Position numbers and translations under genes: made by a program. 61,835 bases of DNA from Cudoniella acicularis (Eukaryota; Ascomycota; Leotiomycetes; Helotiales; Helotiaceae). Every line of letters begins with the position of its first letter. The stretch's first letter is position 1. Where the stretch lies: positions 1 to 61,835 of the forward strand of contig JAAMPI010000129.1 of the NCBI GenBank assembly GCA_013054445.1, read 5' to 3'. Below the pieces are notes generated by a model. That model worked only from the letters and a program-made list of their open reading frames with translations. It was not told the origin of the DNA and did no database searches. Below, in pieces: positions 1-8,710 of this stretch.

Positions 1-793
1 CCGGAATATTCTTCTCCCCAACCTCCAACCCCTCCTCATTAGCTCTCTTCAAAGCCTCAACCTGCTTCTCCACCAACGCATCACTCAATGCACCCTTCAA
101 CTCCACCCCCTTCCCCCTCCTACTATGCAAAGCTCCACACTTTTTGCAAACCCTCGTAGCCTTTACCAACGTTTCTACCTCCTGATTCAAACTCGAAAAC
201 TGCTGAAGTATTCCATCAAGAGCCGCGAATGCTTCAGGGACTTTGTTGAATTTGCCAGCTGTGAACTCGTGTAGTAGGGTGCGCAACACGTTGACGTGTG
301 ATATGGCGGCTTGGCGACGGATGCTAAGAGCGATGAGGATTGGTTCTTCTGCTTCCTTCTCTTTTGGGAGTTCTCTCGCTTTTCCCCTCGTGCCGGTGCC
401 AGTGCGAGGTGATTCCTGGCCATTCATATTTGTGCTTGCGCCCGTGGTGCCGCTAGCGTGAGGGGAAGGGGATCCTGTTGTAGCAAATGGGTTAGGGACC
501 GGACCAGCTGAGGCAGATTGTCGTCTCGATGAGGAAGATGAGGATGGGGTTGTCATCTGGAACTGGACACCCGATGATAATGTATTGTGGGGGAGTTGTG
601 GCGTGGGTTCTGGGTGTCGGCTTGGAGATCCGGATCTTGTTCTGTTCGTATTTCTTTGACTGGGAACATTTATGTTTGTGGTGTTATCTGATGATGGAGC
701 GCGGGGAAACGAAAACTTAACGGGAGGGCGAGTGGCGGTGTGGTCTTTCAAGTTTCCCCCGGAAGGAGAAAGAGCGACTTCCATGGCTTCCAT
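1..793 (-). CDS. Hypothetical protein, 3' end cut by window edge
   Basis: One uninterrupted frame runs from an ATG at 793 (MEAMEVALSP...) to base 1 without a stop, giving at least 264 residues. A second in-frame ATG lies three codons in. The first ~120 residues are low-complexity and rich in S, P, T and N, with an SSSSSS tract, so probably disordered. From about residue 130 the chain becomes helical and charged. It then shows a CxxC pair (VCKKCGAL, near residue 220) and a K/E-rich, coiled-coil-like tail. The CxxC could be half of a zinc site whose partner is lost beyond the edge. Codon use is ordinary and there are no RIP-type stops, so this is a living gene. I do not recognise the family. 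Minus-strand fragments in other frames of this stretch are shadows. Confidence 0.72.
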   Translation of the reverse strand, partial: MEAMEVALSPSGGNLKDHTATRPPVKFSFPRAPSSDNTTNINVPSQRNTNRTRSGSPSRHPEPTPQLPHNTLSSGVQFQMTTPSSSSSSRRQSASAGPVPNPFATTGSPSPHASGTTGASTNMNGQESPRTGTGTRGKARELPKEKEAEEPILIALSIRRQAAISHVNVLRTLLHEFTAGKFNKVPEAFAALDGILQQFSSLNQEVETLVKATRVCKKCGALHSRRGKGVELKGALSDALVEKQVEALKRANEEGLEVGEKNIP

Positions 794-1751
794 TTTGTGT
801 ACTTCAATTCAGGTTCTTAAACAGGGAAGGAAAGTGCTTGCCTGAAAAAGATGCGACATTGTTATCATCGGCACCGACGGTGCGAAACCAGCTTTATTTT
901 TCTCTCGGTTTCCATTTCTTATTCCACTGAGGTTGAAGGGGTGTCAAGAGGTAGCTACCCGCATCACACATCACACCATCTGCAAAGAAGCATCTCGAAA
1001 ATAGTCGAAGCCTAGAGGAAATCCATCAAACGAAAAGTTTGTACAAAGGTATGTAAGAATGCGGATTCTAAGGAAGGGAAGTTGCGTTTCACGTGTACAA
1101 GGTGGCGCGTATCAAGGCAGACAACGATGCTGCAGAGCGATTGCGCGTTGCCGTTCCGGCGACACGAGATGGTGGAGCCGAAGTTTCGGTGTGGAATGGA
1201 ACTTTCTTTCCAGTTCTGCAACTTTATTGCAGATTAGAAACTGGTCGTTTGGAAAAGCGGCAAAGATTGTGATTCGTAGACATTGCTTTTGCGTTGCAGT
1301 GTTTGAGGAGAGGAGATAAAGAAACGGAAGGAAATGAATCTGCAAGCACTTCCAAGCTCCACTAATGTTTCACACTCGGAAAACAGGTGATGGAATAATT
1401 TAAATGGGGTTTCTGGACGGTTGTGAGAGAGGGAGCACCCGGGGAATTTCTTGTATTCAAGAGCAAAAAGGAGAAGAAATCAAGTGGAGCTCATGCACTC
1501 CAGCAAGATCTCACCTCAATTCTCGGCGGCTCCTTGCTCGCATCAAGTGAAGCACTGGCATCTTCTGATACTGAAAGCTTCTCTTGAGAAATGCAGCTTC
1601 ATTAAAATCCATACTGTTACCATTTTACATTTGCCTGTGTTCCAAACTCCAAAAACTCGCATACGTGTCACAATACATGAAATCTCCTTTCATCAACACC
1701 CAATATCATCCATAACGCATTTATATCCTCTCCATGCTTCATAACCTTTTT
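794..1751. other. Intergenic, no gene recognised
   Basis: This 958-base stretch separates the 5' end of the gene at 1-793 from the 3' end of the NTF2-like gene at 1752-2606. Small open frames on both strands show no domain, no mutual consistency and no plausible splicing. Pyrimidine-rich runs lie near 1600-1745. It probably contains the promoter of the first gene and the terminator of the second, but no individual element can be pinned. Confidence 0.5.
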
Positions 1752-2606
1752 TTACGTGCCATTAACTCTATTCGAGTGCCTCTGCTCCATCCACGTCATC
1801 GGCGCCAATAACAATGCACCCACAATACACAAGAACGTTGCGGAAATCTGCCAAAACCAGACAATGGTCGCGCCACCCGGCCAGAAAAACTTCACGATCT
1901 CATTCGTTTGATACAGGTCCTCTTGGGATTTTATGTAGTATTTTCCGTCTTCTGGGCGGTGAACAAGGTGCAGTTTGGTTGTGAGGTGGACGTTTGATTT
2001 GTAGAAGGGCACGAAGAAGAGGGAAAAAATTTGGTGGATTTCAACCCAGAGGATGTTGGATTTTCGATTGAATTCTGAATATTTGTATTAGCCTGACTGC
2101 ATTAAATTGGGCTTGGGAAGAGAAGATGAGAGGCTCACCGTCACATTCCACGTTGAGCACGATTCTGGGCGACAGAATTTTGTACCAGCGATAGATCATC
2201 CAAATAACCCATCTTGAATTGATTTCTCCTAAAAATGGGAGAAAAATATGAGAGAAGCTGGGTACGCGACACAACGGATGCGTGAAGGTTGAATCCGGGA
2301 GAAAATATGCTTCGAGGGCGTCTTTTTGCTCGGCTGGTGAGCCTTCGGTGAGGAGGTGGATAACGTTTGAAATTTGTCTCTCTGTAAAGGGAAAAGTATC
2401 AGTAATCGCTTCTTGGAGATGAAACCGCAAACGTCAATTTATCTTCTATCAATTGGCTCGAGAATTGCTCTTTTCCTCCCCTTAACACTCAATCGAACCC
2501 AAAATTGAGTGCCTCTAGCACTAAAGCGCGCCGGATCTCGGGAAGAATCGGAACACATCAATTCAACCAAAATGCAACAAAGAGTGGACTTACTTGGATG
2601 ATCCAT
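1752..2606 (-). CDS. SigF-like NTF2-like domain membrane protein
   Basis: A three-exon model fits exactly: exons 2606-2594, 2381-2139 and 2074-1752. Intron 1 has donor GTAAGT and acceptor TTTACAG; intron 2 has donor GTGAGC and acceptor ATTCAG. The spliced CDS is 579 bases, 192 residues. It starts M-D-H-P-K-R-Q-I. Visible are the NTF2-like fold signatures of this fungal family: LLTEGSP...ALEAYF, FTHPLCRVPSFS, NSRWVIWMIYRWYKILSPR, and the FVPFYKSNVHLTT strand. KYYIKSQEDLYQTNEIVKFF follows, and then a C-terminal hydrophobic helix (about residues 160-183) ending before WMEQRH. The family is a small NTF2-fold protein with a C-terminal anchor; its biochemical role is unknown. The short hydrophobic run within the second exon is kept as coding because removing it would need an abnormally small intron. 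The gene looks intact. Confidence 0.82.
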
Positions 2607-2967
2607 TGTATTGATTTTGATTGCAAAAAGAGTACCTTCTATTGACGTCTTGAATTTGTAAACAAAAGCGACGTTGGTTCAAGGGAGGAAAATATATGGA
2701 ATGTGATTAAAATTTGGCGATGATGTCACCGCTGTCAAGAAAGCGCTGGCATGTGAAAATGAGCCGGGTTCAGGGGCTGAGTTTCAGGGGTAGCAACACA
2801 CGACTGGGTCCCCCTTAAGTTCAAACAAAGCAACTGAAGGATGTGCAAAAGGACACAAGAGTAGAATTCTAAAAAATATTTAGATATTTTTATCTTGGAA
2901 ATCGATATCCTTGAAAACGACTCTTGGGAGGGTAAAATTATATCGAGGAATTGTCCAGTCTGTTATT
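2607..2967. other. Promoter-side intergenic of the NTF2-like gene
   Basis: This is the upstream flank of the NTF2-like gene, with no convincing coding frame. AT content rises toward 2870-2890 just before the MITE. No TATA-like element could be assigned with confidence. Confidence 0.4.
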
Positions 2968-3242
2968 ACGAGCCCGGTCAGCTAAGTCTGCGTTTTCAGG
3001 CTACTTTTANGCGATTTCNAGGCGTNGTGACCCCGCTTTCAGGCTTTCGAAAACGAAAGCTATCNCGATCACTTGAATGTTATAAAATAACTAAGAATAA
3101 TTATAGTATNNAAAACNAGTAATCGTGAGTTTTAGAAGGTAAAGATACTTTTTAATAACTNGCTTTTAAAAGTTTACGACTTTTGATTATTAATTTACTA
3201 GTAAAATACCCTGAAAACACAGACTTAGCTGGTCAGGCTCGT
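2968..3242. mobile_element. MITE with 33-bp terminal inverted repeats
   Basis: The left end (2968-3000) starts ACGAGCCCGGTCAGCTAAGT. The reverse complement of the right end (3210-3242) starts ACGAGCCTGACCAGCTAAGT. Over 33 bases they differ at four positions, all transitions. The 275-base element has no coding capacity; the frame through it is not a gene. Length and TIR structure fit a non-autonomous Tc1/mariner-type MITE. The flanks are TT on the left and TA on the right, so there is no clean target-site duplication. Several N bases lie inside, suggesting a collapsed or masked repeat. Confidence 0.75.
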
Positions 3243-3389
3243 TACGTCACCTCCCGAAGACTATTTATCAAAAGTCCCACTCAAGATTTTCAAATTTCTG
3301 TTTCTCTATAACAATCTTCTATCGTCCTTTATCCATTATCCGTCATCCATCATTTATCGAAACAATCTGCTAGCATCTTGCGACCAACT

Positions 3390-3773
3390 ATGCTACGATC
3401 TTCAATCATACGGCCCCTGGTCAAAGGCTGGACGGCGCTTCCTATCCGCTGCTTCCCCCGTCACCACTTCGCTCCTCCCACCCTCCTTCCTTCACTACTC
3501 GTAAGATTATCTCCCACGAAAGTACTATGCCTAGATATTCAAGCCCGTGGGGTGCACAAGAAGGCAGGCTCTGAAGAAGCCCAAGGAAAGCAGCCGTCAG
3601 ACTCTCCCACGGACGACCATAATAAAGACGGTGGTTCGAGCTCGCCGTCTGCCCTCTACTTTCTTGCCCTCTTCTTTTTTATCCTAGGAGCTCGCCGCCG
3701 ACGTGAAGGTCGACAAGATGAGTCACCCATCGATACAAACGGGGAGGTCGATCTTAAAGGGACCAGTGATTGA
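3390..3773 (+). CDS. Small hypothetical protein, possible mitochondrial targeting and one TM
   Basis: An ATG at 3390 opens a 127-residue frame. The N-terminus (MLRSSIIRPLVKGWTALPIR) is rich in R, S and hydrophobic residues and lacks acidic ones, as in mitochondrial presequences. A basic, then acidic and S/P-rich stretch follows (residues ~55-90). One hydrophobic segment (LYFLALFFFILGA, residues ~93-106) is followed at once by RRRR-type basic residues. An upstream in-frame extension exists but does not begin with ATG. The frame may be the first exon of a longer gene that is now lost, because WD40 debris begins about 1 kb downstream. Family not recognised. Confidence 0.45.
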   Translation: MLRSSIIRPLVKGWTALPIRCFPRHHFAPPTLLPSLLVRLSPTKVLCLDIQARGVHKKAGSEEAQGKQPSDSPTDDHNKDGGSSSPSALYFLALFFFILGARRRREGRQDESPIDTNGEVDLKGTSD

Positions 3774-4145
3774 TCTTTCTCTAAAGTCTGTCCAGAAATG
3801 GCTGCGGCCATCACCGTACTAGTGCTTTAGATTGATTTCAATTCTTCTGGCATGGGTTATTGGGATCACAGAGATTTGCGTTCGCTCCTGTGATGTCAGA
3901 TAATTCTCGGATATATTGCAGATGGTCCTGCCCTGTACGAAGGCTGCAGAGTTGTTGGCGGGAAGGTGCAATAAGTAGACCTTTGGTATATAGCGCCCGC
4001 TCCTCTCTTCTCTCTTCTCCTTTCTTCGCCCTAATTCCTAGTCTAGCGATATATCGACATATTCAACTTATTCTTATTTGAATACAGCGTTACTTATCAA
4101 CTACGATGCCGGGTTTCAACATTTTCCGCTCCTACCTGAACATTA
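3774..4145. other. Non-coding spacer
   Basis: Only short, unsupported frames are present. Pyrimidine-rich tracts (CTCTCTTCTC-type, about 3995-4025) would suit a fungal promoter region. Nothing further is seen. Confidence 0.3.
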
Positions 4146-4330
4146 AGAGCACAACCACCTCATTGGTGGATAGCTGATTCGAATTCCACTTCTTTAAGGG
4201 CACAATTACCTCATCGCTCGCTTGAAACCTCTCGCTCAAAAGGCCGAGATCACAAGGGTACAACCACCTCATCGTTGCTCGGCACTTCTCGCTCAATAGG
4301 TCAAGAACACAACCACCTCATACGTTTGTC
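4146..4330 (+). repeat. Four dispersed copies of a CACAACCACCTCAT motif
   Basis: The motif CACAACCACCTCAT or a near variant occurs near 4150, 4200, 4260 and 4307. Copies are spaced about 45-60 bases, each followed by a T/C/G-rich stretch containing CTCGCT-like sequence. The second copy reads CACAATTACCTCAT. It is a decayed minisatellite-like array of unknown role. Confidence 0.5.
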
Positions 4331-4739
4331 TTTTCGCCCACAAGTTGCAAACCTCAAAACGTACAGGTAACCACTTGATTCTTCTACCCTCTTTCTCCTG
4401 GACTTAGTTGCTAATTACCGACAGGGGCATCCGAGCTTGATTATGGCCTGTCCATATGAGCATGTCGAACTATCCACCTATTATTGTCGTACTAGCACAG
4501 GGTCGCCACAGGTATACCACAATTACAGCATCTGATCGGACTCTCACAGCAAGCACCAACTGCCATAAAGGAGCTTTCTTTATCGCTAAGCTCTTTCATT
4601 ACCCTCTTAGCACATGTTCGTCGGTCCGCTTAAGCAAAGGTTCTTGGGGAACTTAATCCGGAGCTGGAAAATTTTAGCGAGATGGGATAGGAGGAAGATT
4701 AGTGCTGGTAGCGCATATTCACGGAGAGAGAGTTGTTTA

Positions 4740-5175
4740 TTGGGGAATCGGGAGCTCCGAGGAGAGACGAACTTAATCACCTTTTCGCCCGATGGGCGCT
4801 GACTCGCGCCGACTTCTTTCCACTGGGTTGATCCTGAGCAAGGACTTGGAGCTAAAATCCTCGGCGCTGTTCTCCGTACGAGTAACGACATGCCGGTTCG
4901 CATTTGGGCCGGCGGACGGCCAAGACAAATTCGAGCAAGTACAGAAGATTAAAGTCCACAGGTTCGGAGCTTCGTCAATAGCCTTCTCACCTGATGGGCG
5001 CCACCTCACATCTGCCGGCTACTTGGATGGAATAATCTGGATCTGGGCACTTAACAACGAAGGCAAATTTAAGGGAGTACAATAGCTTAAAGGTCACACT
5101 GCAGGTGACGCGATTAATATGATCTTCTCGCCTGACGGGCGCCAGCTCGCATCTGCTGGCATAGATAGACTTCAT
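4740..5175 (+). pseudogene. WD40-repeat remnant (NLR or beta-propeller debris)
   Basis: Repeated WD40 C-strand signatures appear on the plus strand: ITFSPDGR near 4780-4800, SIAFSPDGRHLTSAGYLDG near 4977-5028, then IWIWAL, and MIFSPDGRQLASAGIDR near 5120-5172. Between units lie the usual (K/L)KGHT segments. Stops and frame changes interrupt the array, and no initiator or effector domain remains upstream. The units match the WD style of fungal HET-E/NWD proteins, such as the larger copy at 37.4-41.8 kb. Here the decay is not the dense CpA-to-TpA type seen further right. It could instead be a fragment of an ordinary WD40 protein. Confidence 0.65.
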
Positions 5176-5181
5176 ATTTAG

Positions 5182-5634
5182 GCAGAAGAATAGGTAGTTT
5201 GTACAAAATGTCACGAATGCTACAAGATTAAGGTTCCAAATATATTGTGATACCTGGGCAGTGAAAAGTGTTTCACAAAGTGGGTGCAGTCTGAAGTATC
5301 TTGGGTCTATGTCGGCCATAGCTCCCTTCATTTCTAACGTCCCTCGAACATGAGAACAGATGTACTTGTGCCCCTGTAGTATGTCTAGAACGGTCTTCGC
5401 ATTTTTATAAGTAACGCTTACGGGCACAGCGAAGAAATTGTCAAGTTGGAACTGTGGCTGCCTACCTAGAGCATCAGCCCAAGTATTCCAAATACTTCCC
5501 AGAATCACAAGTCCGTCAGCACCACCAGGATTGACTGTTGCTGATTGCATCCAAATAAAAGACTGTAGCTTTATTGCAAAACGAGGACTCACTCCCCTTA
5601 GCGATACCCGGCAAGCTGTTGTCTCTTTCCTGTG
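5182..5634 (-). pseudogene. Unrecognised open frame, probable gene fragment
   Basis: An open minus-strand frame carries a compositionally protein-like stretch. It includes IKLQSFIWMQSATVNPGGAD, GSIWNTWADALGRQPQFQLD, FFAVPVSVTYKNAKTVLDI and ADIDPRYFRLHPLCETLF. It has no ATG in a sensible position and runs at its 3' end into the antisense of the WD40 remnant. I see no known motif. It may be a piece of a gene cut by insertion of, or fusion to, WD40 debris. Confidence 0.35.
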
Positions 5635-6789
5635 GATTTCGGTGCGATGCTAATTTAGAAATTCTCTAGATTTCAATATTATCAGCCGGAGTACTTTGGG
5701 TTTCGGTGTAAAATTTCAGCTTGTTCTGAGTTCTACTAGGCCCAATTCATGTACTTCGAGCCAAAGTAGTCCAAATTGCAGTATAAATAAGGCACATACG
5801 CTATCTGGTAGTATGTCAAAGAGCTATACTTTAAACGTAACCACTTCGAGGTACAGTCTTTCAAACAGACATACTCGCAATTGTAGTACTCCGAATGCTA
5901 TAAAAAAAAAGGCTTCGGGCAACGGTGTATGGGGAGCGCTGCTAGAGTGAATAGGAGCCGAATTGGGTCCAAGGCGCTGGCGTGAAGATGTTACCTTAAG
6001 AGATCGAAGGTTTTTTTTTTGGGGGGGGGGCGTAAAACGACTCCTAACACCCTGAGCCGGGGGCAACCTGTCAGCGGCTGACAGTATAGATATATTAAGG
6101 CATTCCGTATAATTAATCCTACTATATCGGCAAAGGCCATGATACGCAGCCTAGTAACGCGGAGGGAATAGTAGTACGCTATGATCATAGATACCCGGGA
6201 CTACGTCTGTTAGTGATAAGGATATAGAGTTACGGAGGTAGGAAGAAGCGAGAGTTCACAATTATTTCGGTGATACTTAGTCAGGGCTTACCATAGCCCA
6301 GCAAGGGTCTTAGCGAGCCCGAGGATCTGCCCGGGGGGGTTGGTGGGTGACTTGCACTCTTCTCTGACGGAACGATGTAGTCTAGGTGCGCGAATGTTAC
6401 CTTTACCAGCCTCGCCCTGATCGAAGGTAGTATTTATAATATAAATCAGTTAAATTCTGAAAATGAGATTATTCTTAAGTGTTTATATCCCTTTATTAAT
6501 CTTAACCCTATCGACCATATCTTTTTGTACTGCGCTCTATCTGATATCGATGAGATCACATGACACGTGTATTGGGGCATATTCTATTNGATTTGGTCGA
6601 CTCTAGCTGGTCGGATGAGTGGTATCATCAATACAAGCAATANCAACACAGGGATCGTCCGGAGGGCTCAATTGGGGTAAATCAAGTATATTATCAACTG
6701 TACAGAATCAAAGATCAGGTCGTCGGGCCACATCTCTAGACTANAAGTGAGACGTGCCCTAAAGCACGTGCTGGGTGCCATAGTAGCCT
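5635..6789. other. Degenerate repeat-like spacer
   Basis: No coding frame is supported. A homopolymer pair (T run followed at once by a G run) lies near 6008-6030. Isolated N bases near 6589, 6643 and 6744 suggest repeat-derived sequence. The stretch 6180-6440 looks like retroelement non-coding sequence, but no LTR pair or primer-binding site could be identified. Confidence 0.35.
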
Positions 6790-7190
6790 CAGGCTGCCAG
6801 GCACACACTTCAACAGTACTGTGCGTAGCTCTCGACTTCCTGATTTGAGGTAATCTGTCTGCCTGTGTCGAGGTCCCTGAGGCTGGCCCTAGCCTTCTCG
6901 ATGTCGAAGCTTTTCTAGCACCTGCTTGCCTGAGTAGCAGCTATAGGGGCCCTGCTCTGGAGCCTTAGGAGCACTGGGGAGTGGTCAGAGCCGTGATCGA
7001 GGGTCCTATTGATATTGCACTCCAAGACCCTATTAGCGAGGCCCTCTGTGGCGAACGCTAGGTCGATTGTTGTGCCACCTAGGGTCGTAGGGAATGTGAT
7101 AGTTCCTGGTGGGGTGATAAGCTGGCAGGCACTCCTTCCTACTAGTGCTTGGATGAGCTCCTCAGCGGCTGTGTGACAGGTACAGAATTA
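6790..7190 (-). mobile_element. Tad-like non-LTR retrotransposon endonuclease fragment
   Basis: Translated on the minus strand, the stretch gives the C-terminal part of a LINE endonuclease (EEP fold). EELIQALVGRSACQLITPPG is followed by TITFPTTLGGTTIDLAFATE, then NINRTLDHGSDHSPVLL. The catalytic end motif is visible as DHGSDHSPV; in this family the SDH histidine is catalytic. Downstream residues (SFDIEKARASLRDLD) are those found between endonuclease and reverse transcriptase in Tad-type elements. No reverse transcriptase follows and the 5' part is missing, so it is a dead fragment of a few hundred bases. An open continuation of the frame toward 7480 is not recognisable. Confidence 0.75.
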
Positions 7191-7633
7191 TATTGCAAAT
7201 CTACAAGTAAACTACAATACAAGTAAGGCCAGCGACCTCCTTACCACGCTTTCCCCCAGGATCAAGACTCTTGCTCGTAAGCTCACTATTTTTCTCTGGT
7301 TCGGGGGTTCTACCAGGAGCAAAGCTTCCCCCCACGCCCTCTGCCCGGTTTGCTCCTTAAGCCTGCGTCAGCACACCATGCCAGCTGCCCTATATGCTCT
7401 CCCTACAGACTGACGCGCGCATCCGTCCTCTCGAGCTGTATAGAAGGTGTCTCTGTCGCCTCCATTATACACTACGCCCCATGGTTGTGAACCACTTCGC
7501 GCTACCTTGCCGGGTCTCCCTTCTCCACAGGGCCGCCCGCGTCTCGCAGGAGTTACTCAAGCTGTACCCCTAGCCAGGCAGCACAGTATAGTGTTTCCCT
7601 CCTACTAACCAAGATGGAGCTTCTATTCTCCCT

Positions 7634-7702
7634 ACCTGCTATGCCCGTTCTCCATAGCCTGCTATGCCTGTTCTCCCACAGTCTGCTGGGCCCGTTCTCC
7701 TA
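7634..7702. repeat. Three tandem ~23-bp units
   Basis: Units of the form CCTGCTATGCCCGTTCTCC recur three times with spacing of 23-24 bases; the third reads TCTGCTGGGCCCGTTCTCC. This is a small minisatellite in a pyrimidine-rich spacer. Confidence 0.6.
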
Positions 7703-7914
7703 CCCTATGTCCCATCCCTTAAAGACTATACTAAACCGCCAGCGCTCGTCCATCGTAGACAGTCTGCTTCTGCAGTAGAGTTCCTCCGTACGGTGTGCTA
7801 GGGACTCTGCCATCTGAGACAGAGTATTACAACGTGTATCATCCCCCTAATTCCCCCCTTCTCCGGCCTCCCGCCGCTCAATATCAAGCTAGTCTATAGT
7901 GTCCGTTCGTAGTG

Positions 7915-7992
7915 TATTCGATTAACGAGAGCTTCGACTTTGATCAATTAACAAGAGCTTCGACTATATCGATTAACGAGAGCTTCGATAGG
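7915..7992. repeat. Three tandem copies of ATTAACGAGAGCTTCGA
   Basis: Copies begin near 7920, 7946 and 7973, about 26-27 bases apart; the second has CAAG in place of CGAG. The stretch lies just upstream of a GC-richer block (7990-8300) that shows no gene. Confidence 0.6.
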
Positions 7993-8599
7993 CCCTTCGG
8001 GTGACTCGTGTCACTATGTGCCGTGAATACCGTCCGGTGAAAACTCTGCATCGCCACCCCAGAGGTGTCCTATCGTACGAATAGGCACTGGTTCCACGCC
8101 AGCATTCCGCTGGAGGCTCGTTCCCTACTCGAGTATTCGTACGTCGGATGGTTTTAATACCCGTTTTGATGGTAGTCCTCTGTTCTGTGTCGCCCACGTT
8201 TCGCCGGAGGACAGGCTGGCGAGGCCTAGCAACCGCCTCAACGCGCGACCACAGCTCCATCGAATGCGCTGGTCTCTCATCGGCTCTCCGATAGTATTAC
8301 AATCGAAGGTTCGTAGCCAGCGCCTCGTACAGGCTGAGAGTTCGACTTTGCTGGCCTACTATAACTATTAACTACTAATATCTATAGCTGTGCCAACCTG
8401 AAGCAAGCTATTCACGCAAGAAACATTAAGCCGTCCCTCGCTTATTGGAAATCTGCATTTTAGGCTTAGCCCGTCTTGTTGTACCTTCCCCCTTAGATAG
8501 TATCCAATAAAGCCTGGGGCGGCGTGGCTGAGCAAGCGCTTTGGCGCTTGAAATCCAGGCGGTGTAAACGCCACATTGACCCCCAGCCCAGCTGAGACG
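7993..8599. other. Upstream region of the DUF6536 gene
   Basis: The sequence has no supported gene. Minus-strand open frames here lack recognisable motifs. It should contain the promoter of the membrane-protein gene that follows, but no specific element can be named. Confidence 0.35.
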
Positions 8600-8710
8600 A
8601 TGGTTCTGGCTTTAAAAGAGAGACCCGATGATCTGATCAGATCAATTGTCACTCGAGACGTTGCCTGGTTTCTACTTTCTAGAATCTCCGAGTTGACGAC
8701 CTGTGACAAT

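Noticed and set aside
187..423. Minus-strand 78-codon frame
   Set aside because: It is a different frame of the real minus-strand gene at 1-793, whose long frame with an ATG at 793 explains the stretch.
2895..3122. Plus-strand frame across the MITE
   Set aside because: It runs through the TIR of a non-coding MITE, contains N-derived unknown residues and shows no motif.
6008..6030. T run followed by G run as possible retrotransposon or telomere mark
   Set aside because: No TTAGGG-like repeat or element end accompanies it, and it may be a sequencing artefact.
8368..8709. Minus-strand 113-codon frame upstream of the DUF6536 gene
   Set aside because: It overlaps the 5' part of the DUF6536 frame on the other strand and has no recognisable domain.
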